Origin: Paeniglutamicibacter sulfureus
GTDB taxonomy: Bacteria; Actinomycetota; Actinomycetes; Actinomycetales; Micrococcaceae
Direction of reading: 5' to 3'
Length of the DNA: 64,000 bases
NCBI RefSeq assembly: GCF_039535115.1
Contig: NZ_BAAAWO010000001.1
Location: forward strand, 4,216,001 to 4,280,000
The notes under the pieces are model-generated. The model was not told where the DNA came from. It saw only the letters and a program-made list of their open reading frames with translations, and did not search any database. This document shows positions 26,287 to 35,150 of this stretch, piece by piece. Position 1 is the first letter of the stretch, and every line of letters starts with the position of its first letter. Position numbers and translations under genes: made by a program.

Positions 26287-27570
26287 ATGAACGTGCAAAC
26301 CCACACCGTCAACTCGCTGCTGGCGGCCATCAACGACATCGGTCGCGACAACACCCGCGGGGGCTACTCGCGCCCCGTGTATTCGGACTCCGAGATCACG
26401 CTGCGCGAATGGTTCATGGCCGAGGCCCAAGCCCGGTCCCTGGAGGTTTCCACCGACGCCAACGGCATCATCTGGGCCTGGTGGGATACGCCCGGCTCGC
26501 CCAAGGACGAGGCCTCTCGCCGCGGCGCCCTGGTCACCGGCTCCCACCTGGACTCGGTGCCCGGGGGCGGGGCGTTTGACGGCCCGCTTGGGGTGGCCAG
26601 CGCCTTGGCCGCCTTCGACGTGCTGGCGGCGCGCGAGTCGGATGGCTCGCTGCAGCGGAACCGGGCCCTGGCCCTGACCGTCTTCCCGGAAGAGGAGGGC
26701 TCGCGCTTCGGCGTGGCCTGCCTGGGCTCGAGGCTGCTCACCGGGGCCATCGACCCCTCCAAGGCGCTGAACCTGCGCGACGCCGACGGGAACACCTTCG
26801 CCGACGTTGCCTCCTCCAACGGCCTTGACCCCGCACGCATGGGCAGGGACGAGGCGGCGCTGGCTAGCATCGGCGACTTCATCGAGCTGCACGTGGAGCA
26901 GGGGCGCGGGCTGAACACCGAGGAACACACCGACGCCGCCGGGCGCGGACCGGCGGTGGCCATCGGCAGCTCCATCCTGGGGCACGGGCGCTGGCGGTTG
27001 AGCTTCTCCGGGCAGGGAAACCACGCCGGCACCACGCTGATGGTGGACCGCGCCGACCCCATGGTCGCCGCCGCGCAGCTGGTGGTGAAGGTCCGCGAGT
27101 TCGCGCGCGCCCAGGCCGATGCCCGGGCCACCGTGGGCCGGCTCGAACCTGTCCCCGGGGGCACCAACGTGATTGCCTCGCGGGTGGACCTCTGGCTCGA
27201 TGTGCGCCACCCCGATGACGCGGTCACCGCGATGCTGGTGGAAAAGATCCACGGCCAGGCCCAGAAGATCGCCGCCTTCGAGGGCTGCTCGGTGGCGCTC
27301 ACCGAGGAATCCCTCTCCGGGACAGTGAACTTCGACCCGGCGCTGACCCGTGCGCTGGAAAAATCCGTGCACCGGCTCATCCCCAACGCGCCCCTGCTGC
27401 CCACCGGGGCCGGACACGATGCCGGCGTTCTCGCCGCCGAGGTTCCCTCCGGAATGATCTACGTGCGCAACCCCTCGGGCATCAGCCACTCGCCGGAGGA
27501 ATACGTGGAGCACGACGACGCGGCTGCCGGCGTCGCGGCGCTCGCCGACGTGCTGGAGGACCTGCTGTGA
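26287..27570 (+). CDS. M20 family amidohydrolase (allantoate amidohydrolase-like), likely N-formylglutamate hydrolase of the hut pathway
   Basis: This 427-residue M20/M28 metallohydrolase has zinc-ligand motifs VTGSHLDSVPGGGAFDG, FPEEEGSRFG, IELHVEQG and, near the C-terminus, LPTGAGHDAG. These are the motifs of allantoate/N-carbamoyl-amino-acid amidohydrolases. In this operon hutF makes N-formylglutamate and no HutG-type deformylase is present, so this enzyme is the candidate for that last step; that is inference. The ATG follows TAGGA and lies 5 bp after the transporter stop. Its stop overlaps the hutF start. Confidence 0.8.
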   Translation: MNVQTHTVNSLLAAINDIGRDNTRGGYSRPVYSDSEITLREWFMAEAQARSLEVSTDANGIIWAWWDTPGSPKDEASRRGALVTGSHLDSVPGGGAFDGPLGVASALAAFDVLAARESDGSLQRNRALALTVFPEEEGSRFGVACLGSRLLTGAIDPSKALNLRDADGNTFADVASSNGLDPARMGRDEAALASIGDFIELHVEQGRGLNTEEHTDAAGRGPAVAIGSSILGHGRWRLSFSGQGNHAGTTLMVDRADPMVAAAQLVVKVREFARAQADARATVGRLEPVPGGTNVIASRVDLWLDVRHPDDAVTAMLVEKIHGQAQKIAAFEGCSVALTEESLSGTVNFDPALTRALEKSVHRLIPNAPLLPTGAGHDAGVLAAEVPSGMIYVRNPSGISHSPEEYVEHDDAAAGVAALADVLEDLL

Positions 27571-28814
27571 GCCTGCCATCGAACACCGTGCGCGTGCCGG
27601 CACCGGTGAACGCGCACTCCCACGCCTTCCACCGGATCCTGCGAGGCCGCACGCACGAGGGCGAACACGGGGGAGCGGGGACCTTCTGGACCTGGCGCGA
27701 GCACATGTACGCCTCCGCGCACTCGCTGACCCCGGCCGCCTACCAGCAGCTTGCCACCGCCGTCTTCGCGGAGATGGCATGCGCCGGGTACAGCGCCGTG
27801 GGGGAATTCCACTACTTGCACCATCGCAACGACGGGACACCCTACGGTGCGTCCGGCCCGGATTCCGAGCCGCATGCCATGGAACTCGCACTGGGGAGGG
27901 CAGCCCTGGCCGCGGGCATCCGCCTGGTGCTGCTCGACACCTGCTACCTGCAAGGGGGCCTGGGGCCCGACGGATCCGTGCTGGAACTCGATGAGACCCA
28001 GCGGCGCTTCAGTGACGGGACCGCCGCCGGGTGGCTCGAACGCCACGGGCGCCTGGGCACCGCATTGAAGGACCTTGATGCGGGCGCCGGGCTGCTCACC
28101 CTGGGTGCGGCGATCCACTCGGTGCGGGCAGTGGCACCGGATGACCTCGAGTTCATTCGCCACCATCTGGACCGCGAAGAACCACTGCACATCCACCTGT
28201 CCGAACAACCCGCGGAGAACCAAGCCTGCCAGGCCGCCTACGGGCTCAGCCCCACCGGGTTGCTTGAAAAAACAGGGCTGATCAAGCCACGGCTCTCCGC
28301 AGTGCACGCAACCCACCTGAGCGCGGCTGACATCGAGGCGCTCGGTTGGGGAATGGCAAACATCGTCATGTGCCCCACCACGGAGGCGGATCTGGGAGAC
28401 GGCATCGGCCCGGCCCGCGAGCTCGCCGATGCGGGCGCCCACATCGCCCTGGGCAGCGACCAGCACGCGGTGCTCGATCCCTACCTGGAACAGCGCGCCC
28501 TCGAACACGGGGAGCGGCTGCGCAGCGGAGAGCGCGGGAGGTTCTCTCCCGCGGAGATAGCCGCCGCCGCACGGGAAGGAGGATTGCGTTCGCTGGGCCT
28601 TCCGGAGAACCACGACCACCTGGTCGTGGCCACCGACTCGGTCCGCACCGCCGGATCGCGCACCAGCCAGCTTCCGCTCACCGCCACGGCCGCCGACGTC
28701 GCCGAGGTACACATCAACGGGGAACTGGTCGCCGGCAACGGCATCCACACCCGACTCGGCGACCCCGCCGAACTCTACGCCGCCTTCTTCGAGACCTACC
28801 CGGAGTTTTCATGA
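27567..28814 (+). CDS. hutF: Formimidoylglutamate deiminase
   Basis: This 415-residue amidohydrolase-superfamily enzyme converts N-formimidoyl-glutamate to N-formyl-glutamate and ammonia. The metal motif is NAHSHAFHRILRGRTHE near the N-terminus, then VGEFHYLHH, PLHIHLSEQ and LGSDQHAV. The start is GTG at 27567, overlapping the preceding gene by 4 bp (GTGA). The stop overlaps the hutI start. Presence of hutF rather than a formiminoglutamase identifies the five-step hut route. Confidence 0.93.
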   Translation: MSLPSNTVRVPAPVNAHSHAFHRILRGRTHEGEHGGAGTFWTWREHMYASAHSLTPAAYQQLATAVFAEMACAGYSAVGEFHYLHHRNDGTPYGASGPDSEPHAMELALGRAALAAGIRLVLLDTCYLQGGLGPDGSVLELDETQRRFSDGTAAGWLERHGRLGTALKDLDAGAGLLTLGAAIHSVRAVAPDDLEFIRHHLDREEPLHIHLSEQPAENQACQAAYGLSPTGLLEKTGLIKPRLSAVHATHLSAADIEALGWGMANIVMCPTTEADLGDGIGPARELADAGAHIALGSDQHAVLDPYLEQRALEHGERLRSGERGRFSPAEIAAAAREGGLRSLGLPENHDHLVVATDSVRTAGSRTSQLPLTATAADVAEVHINGELVAGNGIHTRLGDPAELYAAFFETYPEFS

Positions 28815-30010
28815 GCACCACGCTGATCACCAACCTGTCCGAGATCTTCACCGCGGACGCCACCCAGACCGTCATCAAGGACGCTGCAATCCTCATTGAC
28901 GGTGAAAAGATCGTCTGGATCGGGGAAGCCGCCGAAGCACCCGAGGCCGACGAAACCATCGACGCCGGCCACCGGGCGGCGTTGCCGGGCTGGGTCGACT
29001 CGCACACGCACCTGGTCTTCGCGGGGGACCGCAGCCAGGAGTTCGTCGCCCGCATGGCCGGGCAGGACTACGCGGCCGGCGGCATCGCCGTGACCACCGC
29101 CGCCACCCGGGCCGCCAGCGACTATGACCTCACCCGGCTGCTGCTGGGCCGGGCGGCAGAGGCGCTGGCCGGGGGCACCACCTACCTGGAGACCAAGACC
29201 GGCTACGGACTCGGCGTCGAGGAGGAGGCCCGGCACGCCCGGATCGCCTCCACCGTGGTGGACCAGGTGACGTTCCTGGGCGCCCATCTGGTGCCTGCCG
29301 ACATGGACGCGCAGGACTACACGGACCTGGTCTGCGGCGAGATGCTGGAGCGGGTGCGGCCCTACGTGCAGTTCGCCGATGTCTTTTGCGAGCGCGGGGC
29401 CTTCAGCGAGGCCCAGTCACGCCAGGTCCTCACAGCGTCCCGGGATGCAGGCTTGGGGCTGCGCGTCCACGGCAACCAGCTGGGCCCCGGCCCCGGGGTG
29501 CAGCTGGCGGTGGAGTTCGGAGCCGCCAGCGTGGACCACGTGAACTACCTAGATGAAGCGGATGTGACGGCGCTCGCCGGATCCTGGAAAAATTGGGATG
29601 CCGGCTCCCGGAGCGGCACGGCCGGAACCGTGGCGACCTGCCTGCCGGCCTGCGACCTCTCGACCCGCCAGCCCCTGGCACCGGGCCGCGAACTGCTCGA
29701 TGCCGGGGTGCAGATCGCCCTGGCGTCGAACTGCAACCCCGGGACCTCCTACACCTCGTCGATGGCGTTTTGCGTGGCCACCGCGGTATTGCAGATGCAC
29801 CTGGGCATCGAAGAGGCCATTGTCGCAGCAACCTACGGGGGAGCACTGGCCCTGGGCGTACAGGACCTGGTGGGCTCCCTCGAGGTGGGCAAGCGGGCGG
29901 ACATCCAGTTGCTCAACGCGCCCTCGGTGGCGCACCTGGCCTACCGCCCGGGCATGAACCTCACCGGTCCGGTGTTCCGTGCGGGAACGTTGGCGGCGGG
30001 ACGCCTCTAG
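28811..30010 (+). CDS. hutI: Imidazolonepropionase
   Basis: This 399-residue amidohydrolase opens the imidazolone ring to give N-formimidoyl-glutamate. Motifs are GWVDSHTHLVFAGDR (metal His pair), GTTYLETKTGYGL, LRVHGNQLG and LASNCNPGTSYTSS. The ATG at 28811 overlaps the hutF stop by 4 bp. The frame is open much further upstream inside hutF, but family homology begins here. Last gene of the hut operon. Confidence 0.96.
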   Translation: MSTTLITNLSEIFTADATQTVIKDAAILIDGEKIVWIGEAAEAPEADETIDAGHRAALPGWVDSHTHLVFAGDRSQEFVARMAGQDYAAGGIAVTTAATRAASDYDLTRLLLGRAAEALAGGTTYLETKTGYGLGVEEEARHARIASTVVDQVTFLGAHLVPADMDAQDYTDLVCGEMLERVRPYVQFADVFCERGAFSEAQSRQVLTASRDAGLGLRVHGNQLGPGPGVQLAVEFGAASVDHVNYLDEADVTALAGSWKNWDAGSRSGTAGTVATCLPACDLSTRQPLAPGRELLDAGVQIALASNCNPGTSYTSSMAFCVATAVLQMHLGIEEAIVAATYGGALALGVQDLVGSLEVGKRADIQLLNAPSVAHLAYRPGMNLTGPVFRAGTLAAGRL

Positions 30011-30055
30011 CGAAACGCTTCGTGATGGGAGGCACCTTCGTGATAAACAAGGAGC

Positions 30056-30556
30056 ATGGCTATTACTGCACTCAAAGGTACCCCTGTCCAGACCGTTGGC
30101 GAACTGCCCGCCGTTGGCGAAACCGCTCCTGACTTCACGCTCACCGGTGCCGACCTCGGCAACGTGACGAGCTCCGAGCTGCGCGGCAAGCGCGTCGTGC
30201 TGAACATCTTCCCGTCCATCGACACCGGCGTCTGCGCTTCCTCGGTCCGCAAGTTCAACGAACTGGCCGCAGGACTCGAGAACACCGCCGTGGTTTGCGC
30301 CTCGGCCGACCTGCCGTTCGCGCTGGGCCGCTTCTGCGGTGCCGAGGGCATCGAAAACGTTGTTCCGACCTCGACCTTCCGCTCCGATTTCGGCGCCGAA
30401 TTCGGCCTCACCCTGGGCGACGGCCCGATGCAGGGTCTGCTGGCCCGCGCGATCGTCGTCCTGGACGAGAAGGGCGCGGTCCTGCACACCGAGGTCGTTC
30501 CCGAGATCACCACCGAGCCGAACTACGACGCAGCCGTCGCGGCACTGTCCAACTAA
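30056..30556 (+). CDS. tpx: Thiol peroxidase (atypical 2-Cys peroxiredoxin Tpx)
   Basis: This 166-residue Tpx has the peroxidatic Cys60 in [16 protein letters not shown] and the resolving Cys94 in [13 protein letters not shown], both at the standard Tpx positions. It reduces hydrogen and organic peroxides using thioredoxin. The only in-frame ATG is 30056. AAGGAG ends one base before it, an unusually tight ribosome-site spacing. Followed by a classic terminator. Confidence 0.97.
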   Translation: MAITALKGTPVQTVGELPAVGETAPDFTLTGADLGNVTSSELRGKRVVLNIFPSIDTGVCASSVRKFNELAAGLENTAVVCASADLPFALGRFCGAEGIENVVPTSTFRSDFGAEFGLTLGDGPMQGLLARAIVVLDEKGAVLHTEVVPEITTEPNYDAAVAALSN

Positions 30557-30569
30557 CGCGTAGGCCGGG

Positions 30570-30623
30570 GAGGCCGGGCGCGAACCCAGGAATTCTTGGG
30601 TTCGCGCCCGGCCTCCTTTTTCG
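30570..30623 (+). terminator. Rho-independent terminator after tpx
   Basis: GAGGCCGGGCGCGAACCCA pairs perfectly with TGGGTTCGCGCCCGGCCTC (19 bp) around an 8-base loop, followed by CTTTTTCG. This is the clearest terminator in the window with a T-tract. Confidence 0.93.
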
Positions 30624-30713
30624 TGTCCGGACGCGCGACACGGTGGCAGGAAACCGGAGGGCGGCACCGAGCTGGTTGCATCGGCCGTTGTCACACCGTG
30701 CAACACTTAAGTC

Positions 30714-31136
30714 ATGGATCTGTTGGTGTCGCCCGCGCTCACGATTCCCGCAGCGGAATTGGGCTGGCGGTTCTCACGTTCCTCGGGGCCCGGCGGCCAA
30801 CACGTCAACACCTCCGACAGCCGCGTCGAACTCTTCTGGAACGTCACCGATTCGTTGGTGCTCACCGAAACCCAGCGGATGTTGCTGGCCACCCGCCTGG
30901 AGCGTCGCCTCATTGACGGGGTGATCACCGTGTCGGCCTCGGAGCAGCGCTCCCAGCTTCGCAATCGTGATACCGCCCTGCGCAAACTCGCAGAACTGGT
31001 GGCCTCCGGCCTGGCCCCCGAACCGGCCCGCCGACGAGCGACCAAGCCCACCCGCGGTTCGAAGCAGCGGCGTCTGGCAGCGAAGGGCCAGCGCTCGGAA
31101 ACGAAACGGCAGCGGCGACGGCCTACCGCCGAGTAG
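30714..31136 (+). CDS. arfB: Alternative ribosome-rescue factor / peptidyl-tRNA hydrolase ArfB
   Basis: This 140-residue protein has the GGQ motif in FSRSSGPGGQHVNTSDSRV and a long basic tail (KPTRGSKQRRLAAKGQRSETKRQRRR) that inserts in the empty mRNA channel of stalled ribosomes. This domain-plus-tail layout, without the codon-recognition domains of RF1/RF2, identifies ArfB (YaeJ). ATG at 30714. Confidence 0.93.
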   Translation: MDLLVSPALTIPAAELGWRFSRSSGPGGQHVNTSDSRVELFWNVTDSLVLTETQRMLLATRLERRLIDGVITVSASEQRSQLRNRDTALRKLAELVASGLAPEPARRRATKPTRGSKQRRLAAKGQRSETKRQRRRPTAE

Positions 31137-31247
31137 ATCCCTGACCCGTTTCCCGTGGCCGCACGCCCACACGGACGGCATCCCTGATCGGGCGGCATTC
31201 CCGCGAATGGCCCCTGACTATGTCGGTGACCTGAGGCCGAACGCCGT

Positions 31248-32102
31248 CTAACCGTGGCCGGCTGCCGCTGCCGCTGCGACGAGGCGCGGCCTGATCTTGT
31301 CAATCAACGCACCGATGTCCCGGTTCGGATTCAGCGACGCATCGAAGACGCTCTCCAGAGCCATGGCTCCGAGCCACATGCGGACCCGCCATGCCTCTTC
31401 CTGGTTCGGGGCAATGGCATCAAGGACGTCCGCGCCGTGCCATGAGGCCAGATATGCGGCGTTCAATGCAGGGTCCCAGGCGGCGGCCAGGTCCCAGTCC
31501 AGGACGCCGAGAAGTTCGCCGTCGTGCCAGCGCATGTTGTGCCCGGTGAGGTCCCCGTGCACCAGGGACGCCGGAACCGTTTCAAAGGCAGGGATGGTGT
31601 CCAGCACCCGCCGCGCGGCATCGACGAGGTCCGGGGGCAAGGCCTTCAAGGTAGCGTCAATCTTCTGTGTGGTCCATGGCCCCCGATAGGAAAACGGCGG
31701 TGCCAGCAGGTTGGCCAACGGGCGCACATCGACGGCAGCGAGTTCCTCGAGAACCGAGCGCAGGCGCACGACATCACCCGTGTGTGGCGGGTACGCGGCA
31801 CCCGGGACGTAGCGCTGGATGACGGCGGAGAAATCCTTTCCGTGCCACACCTGGCTCAAGGCGGTCGGCAACTGGAAACTGAACGTGCCCGACAGCGCCT
31901 GAACCAGGTCCATCCGTCGTTGCATGTCCGCGGCGGCCCCGGCGGTGCGACTCATACGCATGACCGCCTGGTCGCGGGCCACCAGCACGAGGTGGAATTG
32001 TCCGCCCTCATCGACTCGTGCTGCCTTCCAATCCGGGCCCGGGAAAAGGGCGTTGGCCAGTTCGTATTCGTGGGGCAGCGCTTCTCGGGTCACACCAACC
32101 AT
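31248..32102 (-). CDS. Aminoglycoside phosphotransferase (APH) family kinase
   Basis: This 284-residue protein kinase-like enzyme has the catalytic loop LVHGDLTGHNMRW (HGDxxxxN) and metal motif GVLDWDLAAAWDP. The N-lobe is less conserved. APH-fold enzymes phosphorylate small molecules. The name does not imply antibiotic resistance here, and no resistance context is present. It is convergent with arfB and divergent from the CPBP gene. Confidence 0.85.
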   Translation of the reverse strand: MVGVTREALPHEYELANALFPGPDWKAARVDEGGQFHLVLVARDQAVMRMSRTAGAAADMQRRMDLVQALSGTFSFQLPTALSQVWHGKDFSAVIQRYVPGAAYPPHTGDVVRLRSVLEELAAVDVRPLANLLAPPFSYRGPWTTQKIDATLKALPPDLVDAARRVLDTIPAFETVPASLVHGDLTGHNMRWHDGELLGVLDWDLAAAWDPALNAAYLASWHGADVLDAIAPNQEEAWRVRMWLGAMALESVFDASLNPNRDIGALIDKIRPRLVAAAAAAGHG

Positions 32103-32157
32103 CCTTGCAGGTCAACAGGTGTGTGGGTACACAGGATCAACACGTAGGATCGAACGC

Positions 32158-32970
32158 ATGGGTTTGGAAGCGTCGGGAAACACCCGGTTCGGCGAAGTGT
32201 TGGGGAGATCGATGACTGACGCCGTTACGCGCCGTGGACTGAAGATCGAGCTGCTTATTGTTCTGGGTTTGTCCCTCGGCCGATCGGGTATCTACGCCAT
32301 CGTGAACCTCATCGACAAGATGACTCGGGCGCCCCTGGGCTCACAGACGACGTCGCTGAACAACTCATTGAACCAACGCCAGTACTTCGACCTGACTTAC
32401 CAGCTGCTGGACATCTTTTTTGCCCTGGTGCCGGTGATGCTGGTGTTCTACCTGCTCTGGCGGATTCCCGGAGGAAATCCGTTTGGCAGGCTTGGCTTTG
32501 ACCTGGTGCGGCCGGTACGCGACCTGGGGTGGGGAATCGGGTTGTTCCTGGTCATGGGCATCGGAACCCTTGGCGTCTATGCGGTGGGCCGTGCGCTCGG
32601 CTTGACCACGATCATCGTGCCGGCAGCATTGGACGATTATTGGTGGACTGTCCCGATTCTGGTCTTCTCCGCGATCCGCCACGGCATCCTGGAAGAAGTC
32701 ATCGTCGTCGGGTACCTCTTTGAGCGCCTCGGGCGACTGGGCTGGGGCAAATGGCACATCATTTGCGCCAGTGCCGTGCTTCGGGGCAGCTACCACCTGT
32801 ACCAAGGCGTTGGCCCGTTCATCGGGAACGTCGCCATGGGTGTGGTGTTCGGCTACGTGTATTCCAGGAAAGGCAGGGTCATGCCGCTGGTTATCGCCCA
32901 CGCGTTCCTGGACGTTGCGGGATTCGTCGGTTATGCGCTGGTGGGTACAGCAATCGGGTTGGGTTCCTGA
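32158..32970 (+). CDS. CPBP (CAAX/bacteriocin-processing) family intramembrane protease homologue
   Basis: This 270-residue membrane protein has the Abi/CPBP core. Motif 1 is HGILEEVIVVGYLFERL with Glu179-Glu180, motif 2 is GSYHLYQG, and motif 3 is VIAHAFLDV. The canonical Arg of motif 1 (EExxxR) is Val184. It is a probable intramembrane glutamic protease of unknown substrate, or a catalytically altered form. The ATG at 32158 has AGGAT upstream; the frame is open to 31924 but overlaps the divergent gene. Confidence 0.82.
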   Translation: MGLEASGNTRFGEVLGRSMTDAVTRRGLKIELLIVLGLSLGRSGIYAIVNLIDKMTRAPLGSQTTSLNNSLNQRQYFDLTYQLLDIFFALVPVMLVFYLLWRIPGGNPFGRLGFDLVRPVRDLGWGIGLFLVMGIGTLGVYAVGRALGLTTIIVPAALDDYWWTVPILVFSAIRHGILEEVIVVGYLFERLGRLGWGKWHIICASAVLRGSYHLYQGVGPFIGNVAMGVVFGYVYSRKGRVMPLVIAHAFLDVAGFVGYALVGTAIGLGS

Positions 32971-33117
32971 AGCACGGTTTGATTACTTTTCGCCGATGAC
33001 TGCCGGTTTCCGGCCGGATTGATAGTCTCGAGGAAATCAGGCCCACCGGCATCCCTCACGCCCCGCTTGGCGTGGCGCCGTAACCGTCGGCGGAGCAGAC
33101 CAGGAATTAATCAATGC

Positions 33118-33148
33118 GGGGGTGTCCGGATCACCTCCGGACACCCCC
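33118..33148 (+). terminator. Stem-loop just outside the left IS end
   Basis: GGGGGTGTCCGGA pairs perfectly with TCCGGACACCCCC (13 bp, 5-base loop). It ends 6 bp before the IS left inverted repeat. No T-tract follows now; one could have been displaced by the insertion. Probably the terminator of the CPBP gene. Confidence 0.5.
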
Positions 33149-33174
33149 ACGTTGCTAGTCTGAGGTTACGTTAA

Positions 33175-33220
33175 GGAATTGCCTCGGAACCGCATGGTTC
33201 CGGGGCAATTCCCCTCTTTT
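33175..33220 (+). terminator. Terminator-like hairpin inside the IS left end
   Basis: GGAATTGCCTCGGAACC pairs with GGTTCCGGGGCAATTCC (17 bp with one G-T, GCAT loop), followed by CCTCTTTT. It lies between the left inverted repeat and the transposase. It would stop transcripts entering from outside, a known way for IS elements to limit transposase expression. Confidence 0.75.
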
Positions 33221-33294
33221 GGCCGAAAACTGTAGCCACTAAAGTTTTCACGAAAAGCCTTCCAATCTCCGCGAGCAAGGTGTAATTTGTTGCC

Positions 33295-35049
33295 ATGGAA
33301 CAAGGCACCAAGGCCATGCATGTAGCCATCAACACATCCCGCAGGGTCAACAAGGCCGGTGTGGAGGTCGAATACCGGTCCGCCCTGGTGCGCCGGACCT
33401 ACCGCGAGGGCGGCAAGGTCAAGCACGAGACCCTGGGCAACATTTCCTACCTGCCCGAACGCGCCATCCTGGACCTGAAGGCGTCCCTGAACGGCAAGAG
33501 AATGGTGGACGCCGATGCCCGGATGCAGATCCTGCGCACCCTGCCCCACGGACACATCGACGCGATCTACGCCATGGCCCGCGGCCTGCGCTTCGAATCC
33601 CTGTTGGGCCCCGCCTGCCGGAACCGGGACCTCATCATGGCCCTGCTGGCGGCCCGGATCTGCAAGCCGACCTCCAAGCTCGCCACCCTGAACTGGTTCG
33701 CCGACACCACCCTGGGCACCGACCTCGGACCGGCCACCACCGACGAGCTCTACGCCGCCATGGACTGGCTCCTGGAACAACAACCCCGCATCGAAAAGCA
33801 GCTCGCCCGCACCCACCTCGGACCCGAACACAACCCCGAGGGCCTCGCGCTCTTTGACCTGTCCTCCTCCTGGGTCACCGGAACCCACAACCCGCTGGCA
33901 AAATTCGGGTATTCCAGGGACAAGAAACGCGGCTGCGAACAAATCGAATACGGCATGCTCGCCACCCGCGCCGGACTGCCCATCGCCGTGCGAGTGTTCC
34001 CCGGGAACACCGCCGACCCGACCGCATTCATCCAGATTGCCAAGGAGATCCACGCCCTCTCCGGCGTCCATGACCTGGCCATGGTCGGAGACCGCGGCAT
34101 GATCACCAACGCACGGGTCGAAGACCTCAAAAAAGACACCGACTTCTCCTGGGTCACCGCGCTGCGCAACACCGACATCCAGCACCTCGCCGAGGACAAC
34201 GGCCCCCTGCAGATGAGCCTGTTCGACCAACAAAACCTCGCCGAGATCACCCACCCGAAATACCCCGGCGAACGGCTCATCGCCTGCCGCAACCCCGCCC
34301 TGGCCGCCAAGCGCGCCCACAAACGCACCAACCTGCTCGAGGCCACCGAGGAAAAGCTGGAAACCATCAAGAAAGCGGTGGAGGCCGGCCGCCTCAAGGG
34401 CGCCGGAAAGATCGGGGTGAAGGTCGGCAAGGTCGCCGGCAAATACAACATGCAAAAGCACTTCAACCTCATCATCGAAGACACCGCCTTCACCTACACC
34501 CGCAACACCGGATCCATTGCCCGCGAGGCCGACCTGGACGGCATCTACGTCATCCGCACCAACCTCCCCGCCGACACCATGGACGCCCCCGAGGCGGTGC
34601 GCACCTACAAGTCCCTGGCCAACGTGGAAAAGATCTTCAAGACCCTCAAAACCCGCGACCTGGGCATCCGCCCCATCCGCCACTACACCGAAAACCGGAC
34701 CCGAGCCCACGTCTTCCTCTGCATGCTCGCCGCCCACCTCACCTGGCACCTGCGCACCGCCCTCGCACCACTGACCTTCACCGACGAGAACCGACCCGTG
34801 CCCGAGGAACCCGTCGCCAAGGTCGAACGCTCCGCCGCCGCGGCATCCAAGGCCAGCACCCGGAAACTCGACGACGGGACCACCGCCACCAGCTACCAAG
34901 ACCTCCTGACCCACCTGGGAACCCGGACCAGGAACACCACCAGCGTCCCGGGCACCGAGCGGACCTTCGAACTGCTTTCCCTGCCCACGCCCCGCCAACA
35001 AAGGGCCATGGACCTCATCGACCACCACATCAAAAACCACAGAAAGTAG
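33295..35049 (+). CDS. IS1634 family transposase
   Basis: This 584-residue DDE transposase appears intact. The catalytic triad is readable as Asp188 (LALFDLSSSWV), Asp266 (MVGDRGMI) and Glu445 (YKSLANVEKIFKTLKTRDL), in the IS4-like Y(2)R(3)E(6)K-type context of the IS1634/IS1549 group. The C-terminal 80 residues are a charged extension (KVERSAAAASKASTRK). The gene fills the element between two hairpins. Confidence 0.95.
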   Translation: MEQGTKAMHVAINTSRRVNKAGVEVEYRSALVRRTYREGGKVKHETLGNISYLPERAILDLKASLNGKRMVDADARMQILRTLPHGHIDAIYAMARGLRFESLLGPACRNRDLIMALLAARICKPTSKLATLNWFADTTLGTDLGPATTDELYAAMDWLLEQQPRIEKQLARTHLGPEHNPEGLALFDLSSSWVTGTHNPLAKFGYSRDKKRGCEQIEYGMLATRAGLPIAVRVFPGNTADPTAFIQIAKEIHALSGVHDLAMVGDRGMITNARVEDLKKDTDFSWVTALRNTDIQHLAEDNGPLQMSLFDQQNLAEITHPKYPGERLIACRNPALAAKRAHKRTNLLEATEEKLETIKKAVEAGRLKGAGKIGVKVGKVAGKYNMQKHFNLIIEDTAFTYTRNTGSIAREADLDGIYVIRTNLPADTMDAPEAVRTYKSLANVEKIFKTLKTRDLGIRPIRHYTENRTRAHVFLCMLAAHLTWHLRTALAPLTFTDENRPVPEEPVAKVERSAAAASKASTRKLDDGTTATSYQDLLTHLGTRTRNTTSVPGTERTFELLSLPTPRQQRAMDLIDHHIKNHRK

Positions 35050-35070
35050 CCAGAGAACCGGAACCAAAAA

Positions 35071-35104
35071 CGCCAGGATCCCCGACAATCCGGGGATCCT
35101 GGCG
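35071..35104 (+). terminator. Hairpin at the IS right end
   Basis: CGCCAGGATCCCC pairs perfectly with GGGGATCCTGGCG (13 bp, 8-base loop), followed by TTCTGT. It begins 22 bp after the transposase stop and probably terminates its transcript. Confidence 0.75.
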
Positions 35105-35150
35105 TTCTGTCTGCCGTAACTTCAGGCTAGTGCTTCCCATGACTGCTTTG

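Larger units (their letters stand above)
33155..35130 (+). mobile_element. IS1634-type (IS4-superfamily) insertion sequence
   Basis: About 1.98 kb. The left end reads CTAGTCTGAGGTTACGTTAA, and the right end read inward is CTAGCCTGAAGTTACGGCAG, an imperfect terminal inverted repeat with about 15 of 20 positions matching. Between them lie a terminator-like hairpin, one intact transposase and a second hairpin. No clear target-site duplication is visible (left flank ACGTTG, right flank TGCTTC). It separates the CPBP gene from the VOC gene, whose stop is 20 bp from the right end. Confidence 0.85.

Noticed and set aside
33140..35140. Target-site duplication for the IS element
   Set aside because: The flanks ACGTTG and TGCTTC do not match at 4-8 bp with any plausible choice of ends.
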